Of a stretch of 64,000 bases of DNA, positions 43,701 through 49,690 are shown piece after piece. The position numbers were made by a program, and so were the translations under genes. The stretch is from positions 27,285,375 to 27,349,374 of the forward strand of contig CAIIXF020000005.1 of the NCBI GenBank assembly GCA_903813345.2. Reading direction: 5' to 3'. Source of the stretch: Owenia fusiformis. Lineage: Eukaryota; Annelida; Polychaeta; Sabellida; Oweniidae. The notes under the pieces were generated by a model, which worked only from the letters and a program-made list of their open reading frames with translations, had not been told where the DNA came from and did not search any database. Each line of letters begins with the position of its first letter. The stretch's first letter is position 1.

Positions 43701-46370
43701 TTATATGTTACGAGAGTCATGTTTTACTTGCAAAATAGAGTGCAGAGGAGAGGAACGAGCAAGAAACGACATAGACAGACATGGAGTTGATACTTCAAAA
43801 TAGTATGGAAGTGCCACAAAAGGATGTCCTCTTTTTGATACCTTAGTCTTGCACATGTTCTTTTGTTGTTAAATTGTTAAGTTAACATTATTTTTTACTT
43901 TTTATTTACAATGCTTTTAGATGTCTCAATTTAAATGTATTATTTTTTTAGTTTTGTCATCTTTAGTACATACACTTTGCACCAGCAATCCCAAGCATTT
44001 CACATGTTGACAGCTCCCAAAAAGATGCATGATGTGACTGATATCTCAAAGGAGAGCAGCAATATTTTGAGCTATTCACCCCTCATTTATTCATACATGT
44101 ATTATTATTGTTATTTTAGTGCATATTATATGTTGCATGTTGTCATCCCTACAGGTAACAGTCCCAAACATATCGTGCCACCAAGGCGCATTGACAGTCT
44201 TCCTAGTCCCGCAAGAAGCAATAAAGCATTATCTAAACAGAGAATAGCCGTCCAAGTGCTCACACATAATGGCAGTATATCATCAGAGTCAGAGTAAGTC
44301 AAACTACATGTAGATGTCATACATATATGGTGATATAATAAAGAATCGGTCTCAAGTATCGTATCAAAAAAGTTATATTGAAATAAAGAATATGGACGTT
44401 TTTTGGCCCACCCTGTATATGTTATAAAATAATTCAATGATTAAATCACTCAATTCACCAAAATTTGACTTTAGGGTAAATATTTTGATGTTTATTTTCT
44501 AAGTTTAACCTCAACATCATCTGGTTGGTCTGGCCTCTATGACCTCAGGTCAAAGGTCAAAGCTGAACAAGAGGCAAGGTCAGTCTTGAATGACCTCTTC
44601 AACAGTAGTGAAACAAATGGGCCAAAGGTACAGCAGCATGCCTTGTAAAATATCATGATTTGATATGCAAAATGGAATGGAATGTTGATTAAGAAATAAA
44701 GTTAAAGGCATGCCATCAATGCTCAAAATTGTATACAAATGCAAGAAAATCAAATTTGGTGAAGAAAAGCATGCACAGACTACATTTTGTCGGACAGATA
44801 GTCCCCATATTTTGAATGATGCATCCACCTTAACCTGCTTGTTTCATTTGAGAAACTAAACTGAAAGAATTAACTTAAGAAATTAGTGAATGTGGTTAAC
44901 CAAGAAGATGACAAAGGAAGCTATTTCACAAACAAATCAAGATTTGTCTGACTAATTACCCCAAAGCTCTCTTAATTTTACTGACATTGTACTTTCTTTA
45001 CTGATCTGTAGATATTGAAAGCTGCATGGGCCCACTAAAATCAAAAATGACATTTTGCATCCATTATTAACAAAATCTATTTTTACTAAGACATATAAGC
45101 AGAAAAAGTACTAAATATCTAAAACACACACAAAATACATAGAAAACTTGCTATATATCAACCATGTGTCGAGTCTAAACTAGATTAATTCAACTACATA
45201 ACATAACCTGGTGCAATAGGGGATACTACCTTAGTATTTATTGTCTAAATTCCCATACATGAACATAGTGTCCAAATCAGCTTATTTAATAGTCATACCC
45301 AATTGTGTTCAGGTAGGTACAAATAGGACAACATTTCCAGGGGGACAATATACGCTTTTACAATGGACTTATCTTGTAAACTAAGACAAGCCTTTATATA
45401 AGCATATCAGATTTTAATTTTAATTTTCCTAATTACATCTAGGAGACTTCTCTATAGGGTCAAAGAGTGGAGAGAGAAATATGGAACGTATGTCAACCAT
45501 TCTGTCTCACTGTGTTCAAAGTGCTAGTCTTTTGTACAATCTCAAGAAATGGGCCACATAAAATATAGGCCTCTAACATGGGTTCTTAGAATGCACATTA
45601 TTTGGCTGTTCACACTGGGTGTTTTCGGTTGCCATGGTGATTTAACACATAAAATAATCATGAATTTCTTGAAGCCAATAAGAATTGTGTTACTTCAAAA
45701 TACATGATATGAGACGTATCACTGTTTATTTACAGATTTTTATAAAAAGATGGTTTTCGAATTGAATTTAGACAGTTTTGTGTGATATTATCCTGAAGCA
45801 TGGATGCAGATTTCAATTTGTTTTTGAATAACCCTGCACTGTATGTTTTATGATTTGTTTTTTTGTTGATTGTTATTTTTGAGTATTTTGTGAACTATTT
45901 GAGATTTTGTTTTGAATGATGCATGATCGATTTTTTGTGAATGAATAACATTAAAATATATACATATTTTTGAGTTTAAAAATATGATTGAGTTCATTCA
46001 ATTTTTGTGTTACATTCTTTTACTATAGTGCAACATACAGATAAGACTTCAATTATATGTGAACTATACCTCCAAAATTGTAATTTTTCAAGTCAAGATG
46101 CTAGAAACTGTTCAGCAGTATATTGATGGTTTTCTTTCCATTATATATGATAAATGAAAGACTTGTGTTATATAGTGTGCTATTGACAACTGCCCTCTGC
46201 ACTGTTCTGTCCTAAATAAATGCTCTTACATCCTTTAAAATTGTTATTTTCTTATTATTCCAGAAATAGCAATGAGACCTCTGTATAGTGGCAATGGGTC
46301 AGGGTCCCGGATGCAGCTGTTCAGTGAGTGTGCCATAGATCCCTTTGACGAAGACATCGCTACTGTCTAG
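1407..46370 (+). CDS. CELSR: Flamingo/CELSR seven-pass adhesion GPCR, 3' part of gene (multi-exon, 5' end outside window)
   Basis: This is a cadherin-EGF-LamG seven-pass receptor, the homophilic adhesion protein of the planar cell polarity pathway, acting at the plasma membrane. I traced 35 exons whose GT..AG sites and phases all agree: 1407-1759, 2066-2240, 3693-3818, 15210-15441, 16191-16395, 20012-20124, 20786-21030, 21408-21482, 21839-22011, 22315-22461, 22651-22773, 23130-23292, 23560-23825, 24599-24782, 25440-25541, 25852-26156, 26397-26580, 27095-27238, 27475-27583, 27866-28033, 29919-30057, 30472-30678, 30911-31064, 31516-31582, 35984-36050, 36282-36367, 39874-40042, 40357-40434, 41705-41829, 42122-42276, 42598-42759, 43022-43093, 43457-43681, 44155-44293, 44504-44627. 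Together they encode about 1853 residues. The domain order EGF, LamG, EGF, LamG, EGFs, laminin-EGF, HRM, GAIN, GPS, 7TM, tail is diagnostic of CELSR. The first exon enters in phase 1, so the cadherin repeats lie upstream. One or two further 3' exons (45443, 46264) are likely but unresolved. Confidence 0.96.
2066..3818 (+). CDS. CELSR: CELSR exons: EGF-like domains 1 and 2
   Basis: Exon 2066-2240 reads VLPFDDNLC and continues through LFRPIHPI to CRCPEGFTG, the first EGF-like module, whose long insertion between cysteines is typical of CELSR. Exon 3693-3818 encodes the second module, from LCDTEVNLCYSNPC to CQCADGFAG. Phases (0 in, 1 out, 1 in, 1 out) agree. The intron between them carries a palindromic MITE and a family A repeat. 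Confidence 0.93.
2343..2578. mobile_element. Palindromic MITE in CELSR intron
   Basis: The left end gagagagttcgcaac is mirrored by gttgcgaaatctctc at the right end. The inverted similarity runs through most of the 236 bp, for example tgatgtcatcattt-type segments near 2420-2430 against aaatgatgacgtaat at 2500-2516. There is no coding capacity, so it is a non-autonomous hairpin element. Confidence 0.75.
3523..3664 (+). repeat. Dispersed repeat family A, copy 1
   Basis: Core aacaattggcaggtggtggc followed by attttgcatgttaatgcctt. The 5' part has the cacctcctcaagtgg and ttgttatagtctccaac segments. About 142 bp. Confidence 0.8.
5017..5118 (+). repeat. Dispersed repeat family A, copy 2 (degraded)
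   Basis: Retains atgtcatcaccagaagtgg and gcatctgtaacaaatggcag, with a deletion before gccttgt. Confidence 0.65.
5804..5977 (+). repeat. Dispersed repeat family B, copy 2
   Basis: gttttgaaatgcaaaataga, actctaaattgtataaaaat, tttattcaaattttagagag and atgagcagacgg in the same order as copy 1. Confidence 0.82.
10594..10703. repeat. Perfect inverted repeat hairpin inside the foldback element
   Basis: ttttgatacagggtatat near 10594-10613 is mirrored by atataccctgtatcaaaa near 10686-10703. The two arms flank a loop of about 70 bp. Confidence 0.7.
10720..11350 (+). repeat. Direct duplication containing a cgaagggcta hairpin
   Basis: Two direct copies of about 250 bp start near 10725 and 11100. Both contain tttcaca...atattcca, cgaagggcta and tggaatatcatcttgt. 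The last pairs with the first to form a small stem. Both then run into aatagaattaaatatttgtt. The duplication lies in the unpaired centre of the foldback element. Confidence 0.7.
12514..12567 (+). repeat. Dispersed repeat family A, copy 3 (3' part)
   Basis: Only the 3' core: ctgtaacaaatggcaggtgg then tgacattttgcatgttaatg and ccttgt. Confidence 0.8.
13955..14092 (+). repeat. Dispersed repeat family A, copy 4
   Basis: Full-length copy from atgtcgccaccagcacaag to ttttgcatgttaatagcttg. Confidence 0.85.
15022..15209 (+). repeat. 31-bp minisatellite ending at a CELSR splice acceptor
   Basis: Six units of tagccatattctttctatgatttc type begin at 15030, 15061, 15092, 15123, 15154 and 15185, a strict 31-bp period. 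The last unit supplies the functional acceptor tgatttcag used by the exon at 15210. An earlier unit also reads tgatttcag at 15139-15147. Confidence 0.9.
15210..15441 (+). CDS. CELSR: CELSR exon: EGF-like domain 3 and start of LamG1
   Basis: The exon opens DNCQVD, carries the EGF cysteines (CNPDENVC, QCVPLISGGFRC, DDC), and passes into the first laminin-G module at TTRSFSKGSFLLYESM. The segment RHRFKIQLQ is the usual start of the LamG beta-sandwich. It enters in phase 1 and leaves in phase 2. Confidence 0.93.
16191..21030 (+). CDS. CELSR: CELSR exons: laminin-G domain 1 and start of EGF4
   Basis: Exons 16191-16395, 20012-20124 and 20786-21030 complete the first LamG module. Motifs include GLLFYNGRYNGRHDFIALE, WTDVSVSYLNK, LSVGADCDTE, GNYSCAARATQ, LDLTGPLHIGAVPNAP and YEGCMRDLYIDN, all placed as in CELSR proteins. 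The last exon then starts the next EGF module with FCAENPCKNGG. Phases 2/0/2/1 fit throughout. Confidence 0.94.
16420..16475 (+). repeat. Short tandem repeat (atggacacatga-type)
   Basis: Four to five imperfect copies of a 12- to 14-base unit built on atggacacat lie just downstream of the exon donor at 16396. Confidence 0.7.
17523..17697 (+). repeat. Dispersed repeat family B, copy 3
   Basis: gaggaattagcaagaaataa, gcatgaaatatacattctat, tttactcaaattttagagag and aatgagcagaag. Confidence 0.8.
18085..18192 (+). repeat. Dispersed repeat family A, copy 5
   Basis: atgtcatcactgcaaatggt, an internally shortened middle, then aacaaatggcaagtggtgac and ttgcatgttatgccttg. Confidence 0.8.
19798..19962. mobile_element. 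pogo/Tigger-like MITE (165 bp) with TA target duplication
   Basis: The element starts cagtaaaacc and ends ggttttactg. TA flanks each side (19796-19797 and 19963-19964). Subterminal parts also pair (acatctgaacacct against gtgatattcagattagac). The termini and TA duplication are those of Tc1/mariner-superfamily pogo/Tigger non-autonomous elements. There is no coding capacity. Confidence 0.82.
21408..21482 (+). CDS. CELSR: CELSR exon: EGF-like domain 4, second half
   Basis: A 75-base exon in phase 1 on both sides. It completes the EGF module begun in the previous exon, reading ICKDVWGTYVCECKSRYGG and KDC. Confidence 0.92.
21668..21735 (+). repeat. Solo pogo-like terminal sequence
   Basis: ctgtaaaacctgtcttatcc followed by gaatgtc resembles the terminus of the MITEs at 19798 and 41489. 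I found no matching opposite end nearby, so this is a fragment. Confidence 0.5.
21839..23292 (+). CDS. CELSR: CELSR exons: laminin-G domain 2 and start of EGF5
   Basis: Exons 21839-22011, 22315-22461, 22651-22773 and 23130-23292 encode the second LamG module. Motifs include LVWYNGLSFRTWQTSGLLMQ, LDSVTVNDGQWHYMEARWY, VEVYVGGVG and LQGCVKNIQVGN. The module is followed by GCDVRDTCESGICPKESVC and ECMCYEG of the next EGF module. Phases 1/0/0/0/1 agree across the four exons. Confidence 0.94.
23560..23825 (+). CDS. CELSR: CELSR exon: EGF-like modules 5-6 and start of laminin-type EGF
   Basis: The exon encodes HTGPNCSPVCSNWNPC, an EGF closing with CECDELHSGQYCED, then the hallmark SSWWGYPICGPCNCPKERGF and CNKTTGVCHCK. 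The last two form the first part of the laminin-type EGF that precedes the hormone-receptor motif in CELSR proteins. A family A repeat begins about 70 bases after its donor. Confidence 0.94.
23898..24035 (+). repeat. Dispersed repeat family A, copy 6
   Basis: atgtcaacacatcggtgaca through tctgtaacaaatggcaggtg; the 3' end is diverged (atatattaatgccctgt). Confidence 0.82.
24599..24782 (+). CDS. CELSR: CELSR exon: laminin-type EGF domain
   Basis: The exon reads HYRPSGSDTCFPCDCYW, CDPVTGQCLCKAGVIGRRC and DTCSSVHAEVTSSGC, the eight-cysteine laminin-EGF pattern, directly continuing CHCK of the previous exon. It enters in phase 0 and leaves in phase 1. Confidence 0.93.
24783..25439 (+). other. CELSR: CELSR intron
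   Basis: It contains a GC-richer patch at about 24870-24935 (ggggttgcggaggggggtgc and the near-complement cacctccctacctcggggc) that may be a repeat fragment. No exon was recognised. Confidence 0.5.
25440..26156 (+). CDS. CELSR: CELSR exons: hormone-receptor motif (HRM) and start of GAIN domain
   Basis: Exon 25440-25541 encodes YDECPLNYAGGIWWQ and YNGCPPGTIG. Exon 25852-26156 encodes ASRYCDDKNGWGPVNNVNCT, giving the conserved cysteines and tryptophans of the HRM. The second exon then starts the helical GAIN-A subdomain at FAILRQQLGLIETG, with LAKELAEKLNAATE and LLYENKQTGLNLTHAQDRNF following. That last motif (F-E-S/N-K-Q-x-G) is typical of CELSR. Confidence 0.94.
26397..28033 (+). CDS. CELSR: CELSR exons: GAIN domain
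   Basis: Exons 26397-26580, 27095-27238, 27475-27583 and 27866-28033. Motifs include INSMGRIVDVKYASYW, LEQYVLTLAKNIHAAV, LGLDFVDKNNFSGVSLPKYN, FTLPQGLLKKSAN, GYVMYRTLGDILPKAY, TLNAPIVSITVLDGQN and CMYWKFDER. These are the helices and first beta-strands of the autoproteolysis-inducing domain. The protease-relevant site itself is in the next exon. Acceptor and donor phases are consistent for all four. Confidence 0.93.
27625..27840 (-). mobile_element. Possible retroposon fragment with A-rich tail (minus strand)
   Basis: Read on the minus strand, a unique segment ends in a tail of tandem aataaat/gaaat units (27625-27650 region). This is the form expected of a SINE or the 3' end of a non-LTR element. 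No reverse transcriptase residues were recognised. Confidence 0.35.
28034..29918 (+). other. CELSR: CELSR intron
   Basis: One family B copy (28424-28616). Otherwise AT-rich unique-looking sequence with no recognised exon. Confidence 0.6.
28424..28616 (+). repeat. Dispersed repeat family B, copy 4 (diverged)
   Basis: atactctaaattgtacagaa, atgcaagaatattgg, ttcattcaaaaagagagaaa and aataagcatgacctgagaag. Confidence 0.7.
29919..30057 (+). CDS. CELSR: CELSR exon: GPS motif with intact cleavage triad
   Basis: The exon encodes WTSEGCEV, HRFVTCSCKHLSNFGLLMD and VSAVE. The cysteines of the GPS are present, and the triad His-Leu-Ser (30013-30021) is the canonical autoproteolysis site H-L-S/T of GAIN-domain receptors. 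Cleavage would fall between Leu and Ser, leaving SNFGLLMDVS as the tethered agonist start. Whether cleavage occurs here is inference. Confidence 0.94.
30472..40042 (+). CDS. CELSR: CELSR exons: seven-transmembrane domain
   Basis: Six exons encode the helices. 30472-30678: TM1 (YAGISLSVVLLVIVLFVFLF) and TM2 (IHLNLVFTMIVSQVTFVVGI). 30911-31064: TM3 (LACKIISIILHFFFMSTFAW) and the start of TM4. 31516-31582: the rest of TM4 (VIPGIIVGLAVGLSTDGYG). 35984-36050 and 36282-36367: FCWLSTRDLLIWSFAGP and TM5. 39874-40042: TM6 (FVLLPILSVTWVFGLLAVN) and TM7 (FHYIFAIVNVIQATIILVAY). Cysteines at the top of TM3 and in FCW of loop 2 provide the usual disulphide. The first intracellular segment after TM5 contains CCDMGKEKAEETEGFK. 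Confidence 0.95.
31583..35983 (+). other. CELSR: CELSR intron occupied almost entirely by a foldback element
   Basis: The intron splits TM4/loop 2. About 320 bp at its left edge is non-element sequence, including a short family A-like piece (caccaccacaagtgg, about 31652). The foldback element fills the rest to within about 40 bp of the acceptor at 35983. Confidence 0.85.
31904..35941. mobile_element. 4.0-kb foldback element with nested about 172-bp tandem repeats in each arm
   Basis: tgctgtccccagctccgat at 31904 is mirrored by atcggagctggggacagca ending at 35941. The arms are inverted repeats for nearly the whole length, meeting near 33.9 kb. Each arm carries five to seven imperfect tandem units of about 172 bp, marked by aggggtgaccatatctcacc on the left (near 32423, 32593, 32766, 32937) and its complement on the right. 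No transposase was recognised. The architecture is that of foldback elements such as Drosophila FB and sea urchin TU. Confidence 0.9.
36444..36768 (+). repeat. Dispersed repeat family B, copy 5, interrupted by about 130 bp
   Basis: The start (catgtttgaaatgccagata) and the rest (gagtggaattagcaagaaat onward to accatgaacagg) are separated by unrelated DNA at about 36480-36625. Confidence 0.72.
37754..37833 (+). repeat. Three tandem 28-bp units each containing a perfect 14-bp palindrome
   Basis: gcacccttgggtgc occurs three times (near 37759, 37787 and 37815), separated by tatatgactttta-type spacers. The palindrome is perfect in all three copies. Confidence 0.88.
38057..38150 (+). repeat. Imperfect acagctgtttg repeat
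   Basis: Four degenerate copies of acagctgttt(g/t)taacac(a)c, alternating with cagcat motifs. Confidence 0.55.
38252..38320 (+). repeat. Dispersed repeat family A, copy 7 (partial)
   Basis: caacatattgttattgtttc, then gcatctataacaattggtag and ttaatgccttgtt. Confidence 0.65.
40357..44627 (+). CDS. CELSR: CELSR exons: cytoplasmic tail
   Basis: Exons 40357-40434, 41705-41829, 42122-42276, 42598-42759, 43022-43093, 43457-43681, 44155-44293 and 44504-44627, all phase-consistent. The tail starts VRRELHHSWLLCRGKPG. It then has SLDGGLHRINIGMSTTSTTS (matching the vertebrate GLIRITLG segment), an acidic serine cluster (HRDSDSDSDLSNDLDL, SSDEDDD) and proline-directed serines (SPRMQSPGMQSPRTRSPW). It ends in KAEQEARSVLNDLFNSS, corresponding to the conserved helix near the CELSR C terminus. 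Multiple SP and DSD sites suggest phosphorylation. The last donor (aag|gtacag) competes with aag|gtcagt (after 44572) and tt|gtaaaa (after 44644). Confidence 0.9.
41192..41344 (+). repeat. Dispersed repeat family A, copy 8
   Basis: Full-length copy: atgtcaccaccacaagtgat, atattgttatggcctccaac, ctgtaacaaatggcaggtgg, ttttgcatgttaatgcc. Confidence 0.88.
41489..41650. mobile_element. pogo/Tigger-like MITE (162 bp)
   Basis: It starts cagtgaaaccc and ends ggttttactg, with internal pairing (agtggaacacct segments against aggtgtcccactt). It is related to the element at 19798. TA precedes the left end; the right flank is aa, so the target duplication is imperfect. Confidence 0.7.
41925..42032 (+). repeat. 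Dispersed repeat family B, copy 6 (partial)
   Basis: gactctaaattgtatagaaa then tgttggaaaatcagatctta and a degenerate tail. It lies within 100 bases of an exon donor. Confidence 0.6.
43213..43300 (+). repeat. Dispersed repeat family A, copy 9
   Basis: 3' part with ttggcagttggtatctgtaa, caaatggcatgttgtgacat and tttgcatgttcat. Confidence 0.75.
43712..43817 (+). repeat. Dispersed repeat family B, copy 7
   Basis: gagtcatgttttacttgcaa, aatagagtgcagaggagag, cgagcaagaaacgacataga. It begins about 30 bases after the donor of the exon ending at 43681. Confidence 0.65.
44653..44780 (+). repeat. Dispersed repeat family B, copy 8
   Basis: atcatgatttgatatgcaaa, aattgtatacaaatgcaaga, aaaatcaaatttggtgaaga and agcatgcacagac. 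It begins about 25 bases after the last well-supported CELSR donor. Confidence 0.65.
45443..45487 (+). CDS. CELSR: Candidate CELSR cassette or terminal exon
   Basis: Acceptor acatctag precedes 45443 and donor ac|gtatgt follows 45487, leaving 45 bases, a multiple of three. Joined in phase 0 to the exon ending at 44627 it reads E-T-S-L-stop. Joined in phase 2 it reads RLLYRVKEWREKYGT and continues into the exon at 46264. Both are plausible; sequence alone does not decide. Confidence 0.4.
46264..46370 (+). CDS. CELSR: Candidate terminal CELSR exon
   Basis: Acceptor ttattccag precedes 46264. Entered in phase 2 it reads NSNETSV-stop (stop at 46283-46285), a class I PDZ ligand. Entered in phase 1 it reads EIAMRPLYSGNGSG, then MQLFSECAIDPFDEDIATV, with the stop at 46368-46370. 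Direct joining in phase 0 to 44627 would stop at once (K then stop). The frame is unresolved. Confidence 0.45.
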
Positions 46371-47820
46371 AACAAAGAGGGTGATATATCTCGTACAAAG
46401 TATGAGAGACATGGTGATAGTGTCATACTTCAAAAGCGAAGGATTTGCCAAAGTGATATCTAGATCTGTGAAGTCATTAAAGGTGATACGCATGGACTGC
46501 CATAGAGGGTGCTAAAAGTCAGATATACGCTCCATGTTGACTGTAGACACTTTGATATTGATCACTTGAGTGATATTGGTTAATCTATGATATTGGTCAT
46601 ATTGATATTGGCCATCGTGGATATTGAGAGATACCATACAGAGACATACATCATCAAGTTTATGTGAACGACATACCAAAACAAGACACAGATTAACAAG
46701 TGTTTGGATATAGACACACAAAACACACAGAAAGATTTGCGGATAATTTTAATTCCATCTCATATGAGTTTATCTCACAAAGAATCAAAAAGAAAGACTT
46801 CTTTTACTAGTTAAAGGAGGATGCTTGAGTTTGAATACATCTCCGCATTCTGAAATTGTGTTCAATCCACATGCTCTAACATTAATGATATCTGGAAAAT
46901 TCAGAACTTTTGAATATGTTTGAATATTTTCAAAATTCTGAAACATTTGAAATTCTTTGATTTCATCAGATTCTTCCAAGTCCAGAAAGTACAAGTACAT
47001 TCCAAAGCATGGAGAAAAAGGTGCCACAATATATAGAGTGCGTCAAAATTGGTTCACTCTGTATTTTATTATCATACACTCACAAATATTCAATCCAATG
47101 CCCCAAGACAAAATCAGTTGAGCAGATTATCTTTCATGCACCAGTTTACACAATGTAACAGTTTACACAGGCCATTCACCGAAATTGCCATGTTTTCTTC
47201 GTCTGTCAAAAAGACTGTGTTTTTATGTACCAATTGTAAGATTTTGTGAAGGATGAAACGTTACGGTGCCATTTTAAGAGATAAGATTTTAAATCTTGAA
47301 TAATTATGTGTGTGTCCATATTTATGAATGTTGCATGAAAGGTCATATTGCTTTTATATTCTCACATGTAAAAGCAATCTCATGATTGATGCGCTCGAAT
47401 TAGTCTCAACTGGATATACATTTACATCTTAAAATGATTAAATGAAACAAAATGATGATGCAAAATGATGCATATTGTTGTCATCATCATTTAAATGCTA
47501 TCAAAATGTGCAATTTTAGAAACACTAACACATTTCATCCAGCATATGTTTTAAATTAGAATACAAGAAACATCATGCAGAACTGTTTGCCCACACTGAG
47601 TGTGTTCATAGAGAAGACCATATTTGGATGTCTGCATGAAGAAAGAGGGTTGATCTAAAAGTTTTTCACTGCATTTTCTTAATGGTAAGAAACTTTTGGC
47701 TCAGCCCTCAGATGTGTTTGAATGACTTAATATAAACCATGTACAGAATAAGCACTTTAAAGGGTGACGCATATCGTTTAGCAAATCGAACGCTCGTTTC
47801 TGGTGTTGCTCACCGTTTAG

Positions 47821-47830
47821 TATAAAAGGC
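47821..47830 (+). promoter_or_regulatory. Possible TATA box
   Basis: TATAAAAGGC lies in a locally GC-richer patch (47760-47880) that differs from the surrounding AT-rich DNA. An open stretch follows about 260 bases downstream. Nothing else supports promoter activity. Confidence 0.2.
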
Positions 47831-48086
47831 CCGATCCCGGAATAATACTCAAGGGTTCACAGGCTCGAGGTCGTTGAGTCAACACCTCTAACTGTTATAT
47901 AGCATAAGTATATTATAGATCGTCACACATTTATAAAAGGGTGATTTTCATTTTGACAAATCAATTCCACATTTATGGGTGAAGTTTCAGGATCTTCTAT
48001 TTGTGTATAATAAGGAAAAATTGGCATCTAAATTTCCCCATAACGTTATAGCACACAGCTTGGCATATGAAATATCCTACAAATGA

Positions 48087-48323
48087 AACAAAGCAAGACA
48101 AACCGGTTTTCTAATACAAGAATTTATATTGGCTGTTGTACATGTATTATTTGAACGCAATCACTCTTTGGATAACGTTTTCAAAATCATTATAAACGGA
48201 TTACTTTATCTCAAAGACAATTTCAATAAACTGGATTTTACAGAACTCCCCTTATTTCTTAAAAATGGACTGATCCAGTTGATTCGCCTGGAGCCGCCAT
48301 ATTGTTTTTATACGGGATACTAA
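48087..48323 (+). other. Unrecognised open reading stretch
   Basis: It is open for 78 codons without an in-frame ATG near its start. The translation (FERNHSLDNVFKIIINGLLY, FTELPLFLKNGLIQLIRL) looks amphipathic and protein-like, but I cannot assign it to a family. It could be an exon, a decayed gene or chance. Confidence 0.2.
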
Positions 48324-49217
48324 TCGGAACCCTTTAAGCATATTTATTGTTGTTTGGTGCAGAATGTAGCCGTATGTCTGAACAGTGAAACTGTCTCATG
48401 TCATACACACGAGGGTTGTTCAAAAAGTATTCACAAAAATACTATTATTGAACAGCCCGCATACTTGTACATATATTCATATAAATAATATATATGTGTA
48501 CATTGTGAAACTTTTGCAGTACTTTGTGTATCTGTATATATTGCATATATTTTGTTGCTTAAAGCAGTGCATTGCATATCAAAAAGACTTTATACTTAAG
48601 TTTTTTAATTATTTTCTATTGTGTTGACTGGGTGAAAATTTTATGGATTTTAATTTTTTATTCACTTGATATTTGTGGCATGATTCAACTTTAATTTTGC
48701 AGCTAATGTTTTATAAAATGTTTTAGATATTCACTTAATATGATGCACTCTTCACATCATATAAATTAGCACCACTACACCATTTGAAATGTGAGGAACC
48801 ATACCATTTAATGAACCTTGGGCTAAAATGAAACATACATATTAGACACCCTGTATGTGGGAGAAATGTTGTCAAAGATCCAATAGACCTCTAAAAGTGA
48901 TATATAATGAAACTCCGATATTATAAATACAGCTTCTAATTCCTGTATCGTGCACAGTCTCAATATTTGGCTCAGTCGATGCTTCATTCATCTGTATGAG
49001 GCAGTTGTTTTCATGAGGTTCTTCACCAAACTGAAAGCTTGGAAAACAGTACATGGGAATATAATAGGAAAAGATTTCCACCTAAGGAGACTTTCTTTAT
49101 TATATTCTCTATCCAGTTATTTCTCAGTGATAGTAGACTAATATCATGGTGAATGAGATTTTCAGTTTGTGTTTCTCAATATATTTTTCAAAACATAAGT
49201 TGTCCAAAAATGGCCTC

Positions 49218-49460
49218 TACAGGGTGTCAAATAAATATGTTCCCCCCCCCCCCCCCTTAATTTCAAGAGAATACACTTTTGTGCATAAAAGTGCATCTTA
49301 TTGAGCTAGTCATCTGAAACTTCTTGTGGAGTTGCTCTTAGAAGCCTAGTTATGATGTGCTAAAGAACAATTCAGATATCATTGTAGAGAAAAAAGTTAT
49401 CCAGCATTATGTGGATGTTAAAGCTAAGGAGGGGAGAACATATTTATTTGACACCCTGTA
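49218..49460. mobile_element. MITE with 27-bp terminal inverted repeats
   Basis: tacagggtgtcaaataaata at the left is mirrored by tatttatttgacaccctgta at the right. The pairing extends through tgttcccc and ggggaaca-like sequence. The left arm contains a poly-C run of about 16 bases. No coding capacity. Confidence 0.85.
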
Positions 49461-49525
49461 CATGTATTGAACCTGTTTCCTGAAAATACGATGTGCGATA
49501 TATTTGAGAGAAATAGCCTTCGGAT

Positions 49526-49690
49526 TGTATACTCAATAACTTGACCCTTTAATCTCTATTGGTTTGCATGAATTCTGAACCTCAGGTCAAAGGTCATGCC
49601 TTCTGAATAGATAGCTGTATACTCAATAACTTGACCCTTTAATATCTATTGGTTTGCATGAATTCTGAACCTCAGGTAATAGGTCATGTT
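49526..49690 (+). repeat. 90-bp direct tandem duplication
   Basis: tgtatactcaataacttgac begins at 49526 and again at 49616. Both copies continue through attggtttgcatgaattctg and cctcaggt. Confidence 0.9.

Larger units (their letters stand above)
44628..46263 (+). other. CELSR: CELSR 3' intronic/alternative-exon region
   Basis: It contains a family B copy (44653-44780) and a candidate cassette or terminal exon (45443-45487). A poly(A)-like aataaa lies at about 46215, before the last candidate exon. Confidence 0.5.

Noticed and set aside
43682-43803. Extension of the CELSR exon past 43681 in the same frame
   Set aside because: A good gtatgt donor follows 43681, the next exon is in the right phase, and the extension is a copy of dispersed repeat B.
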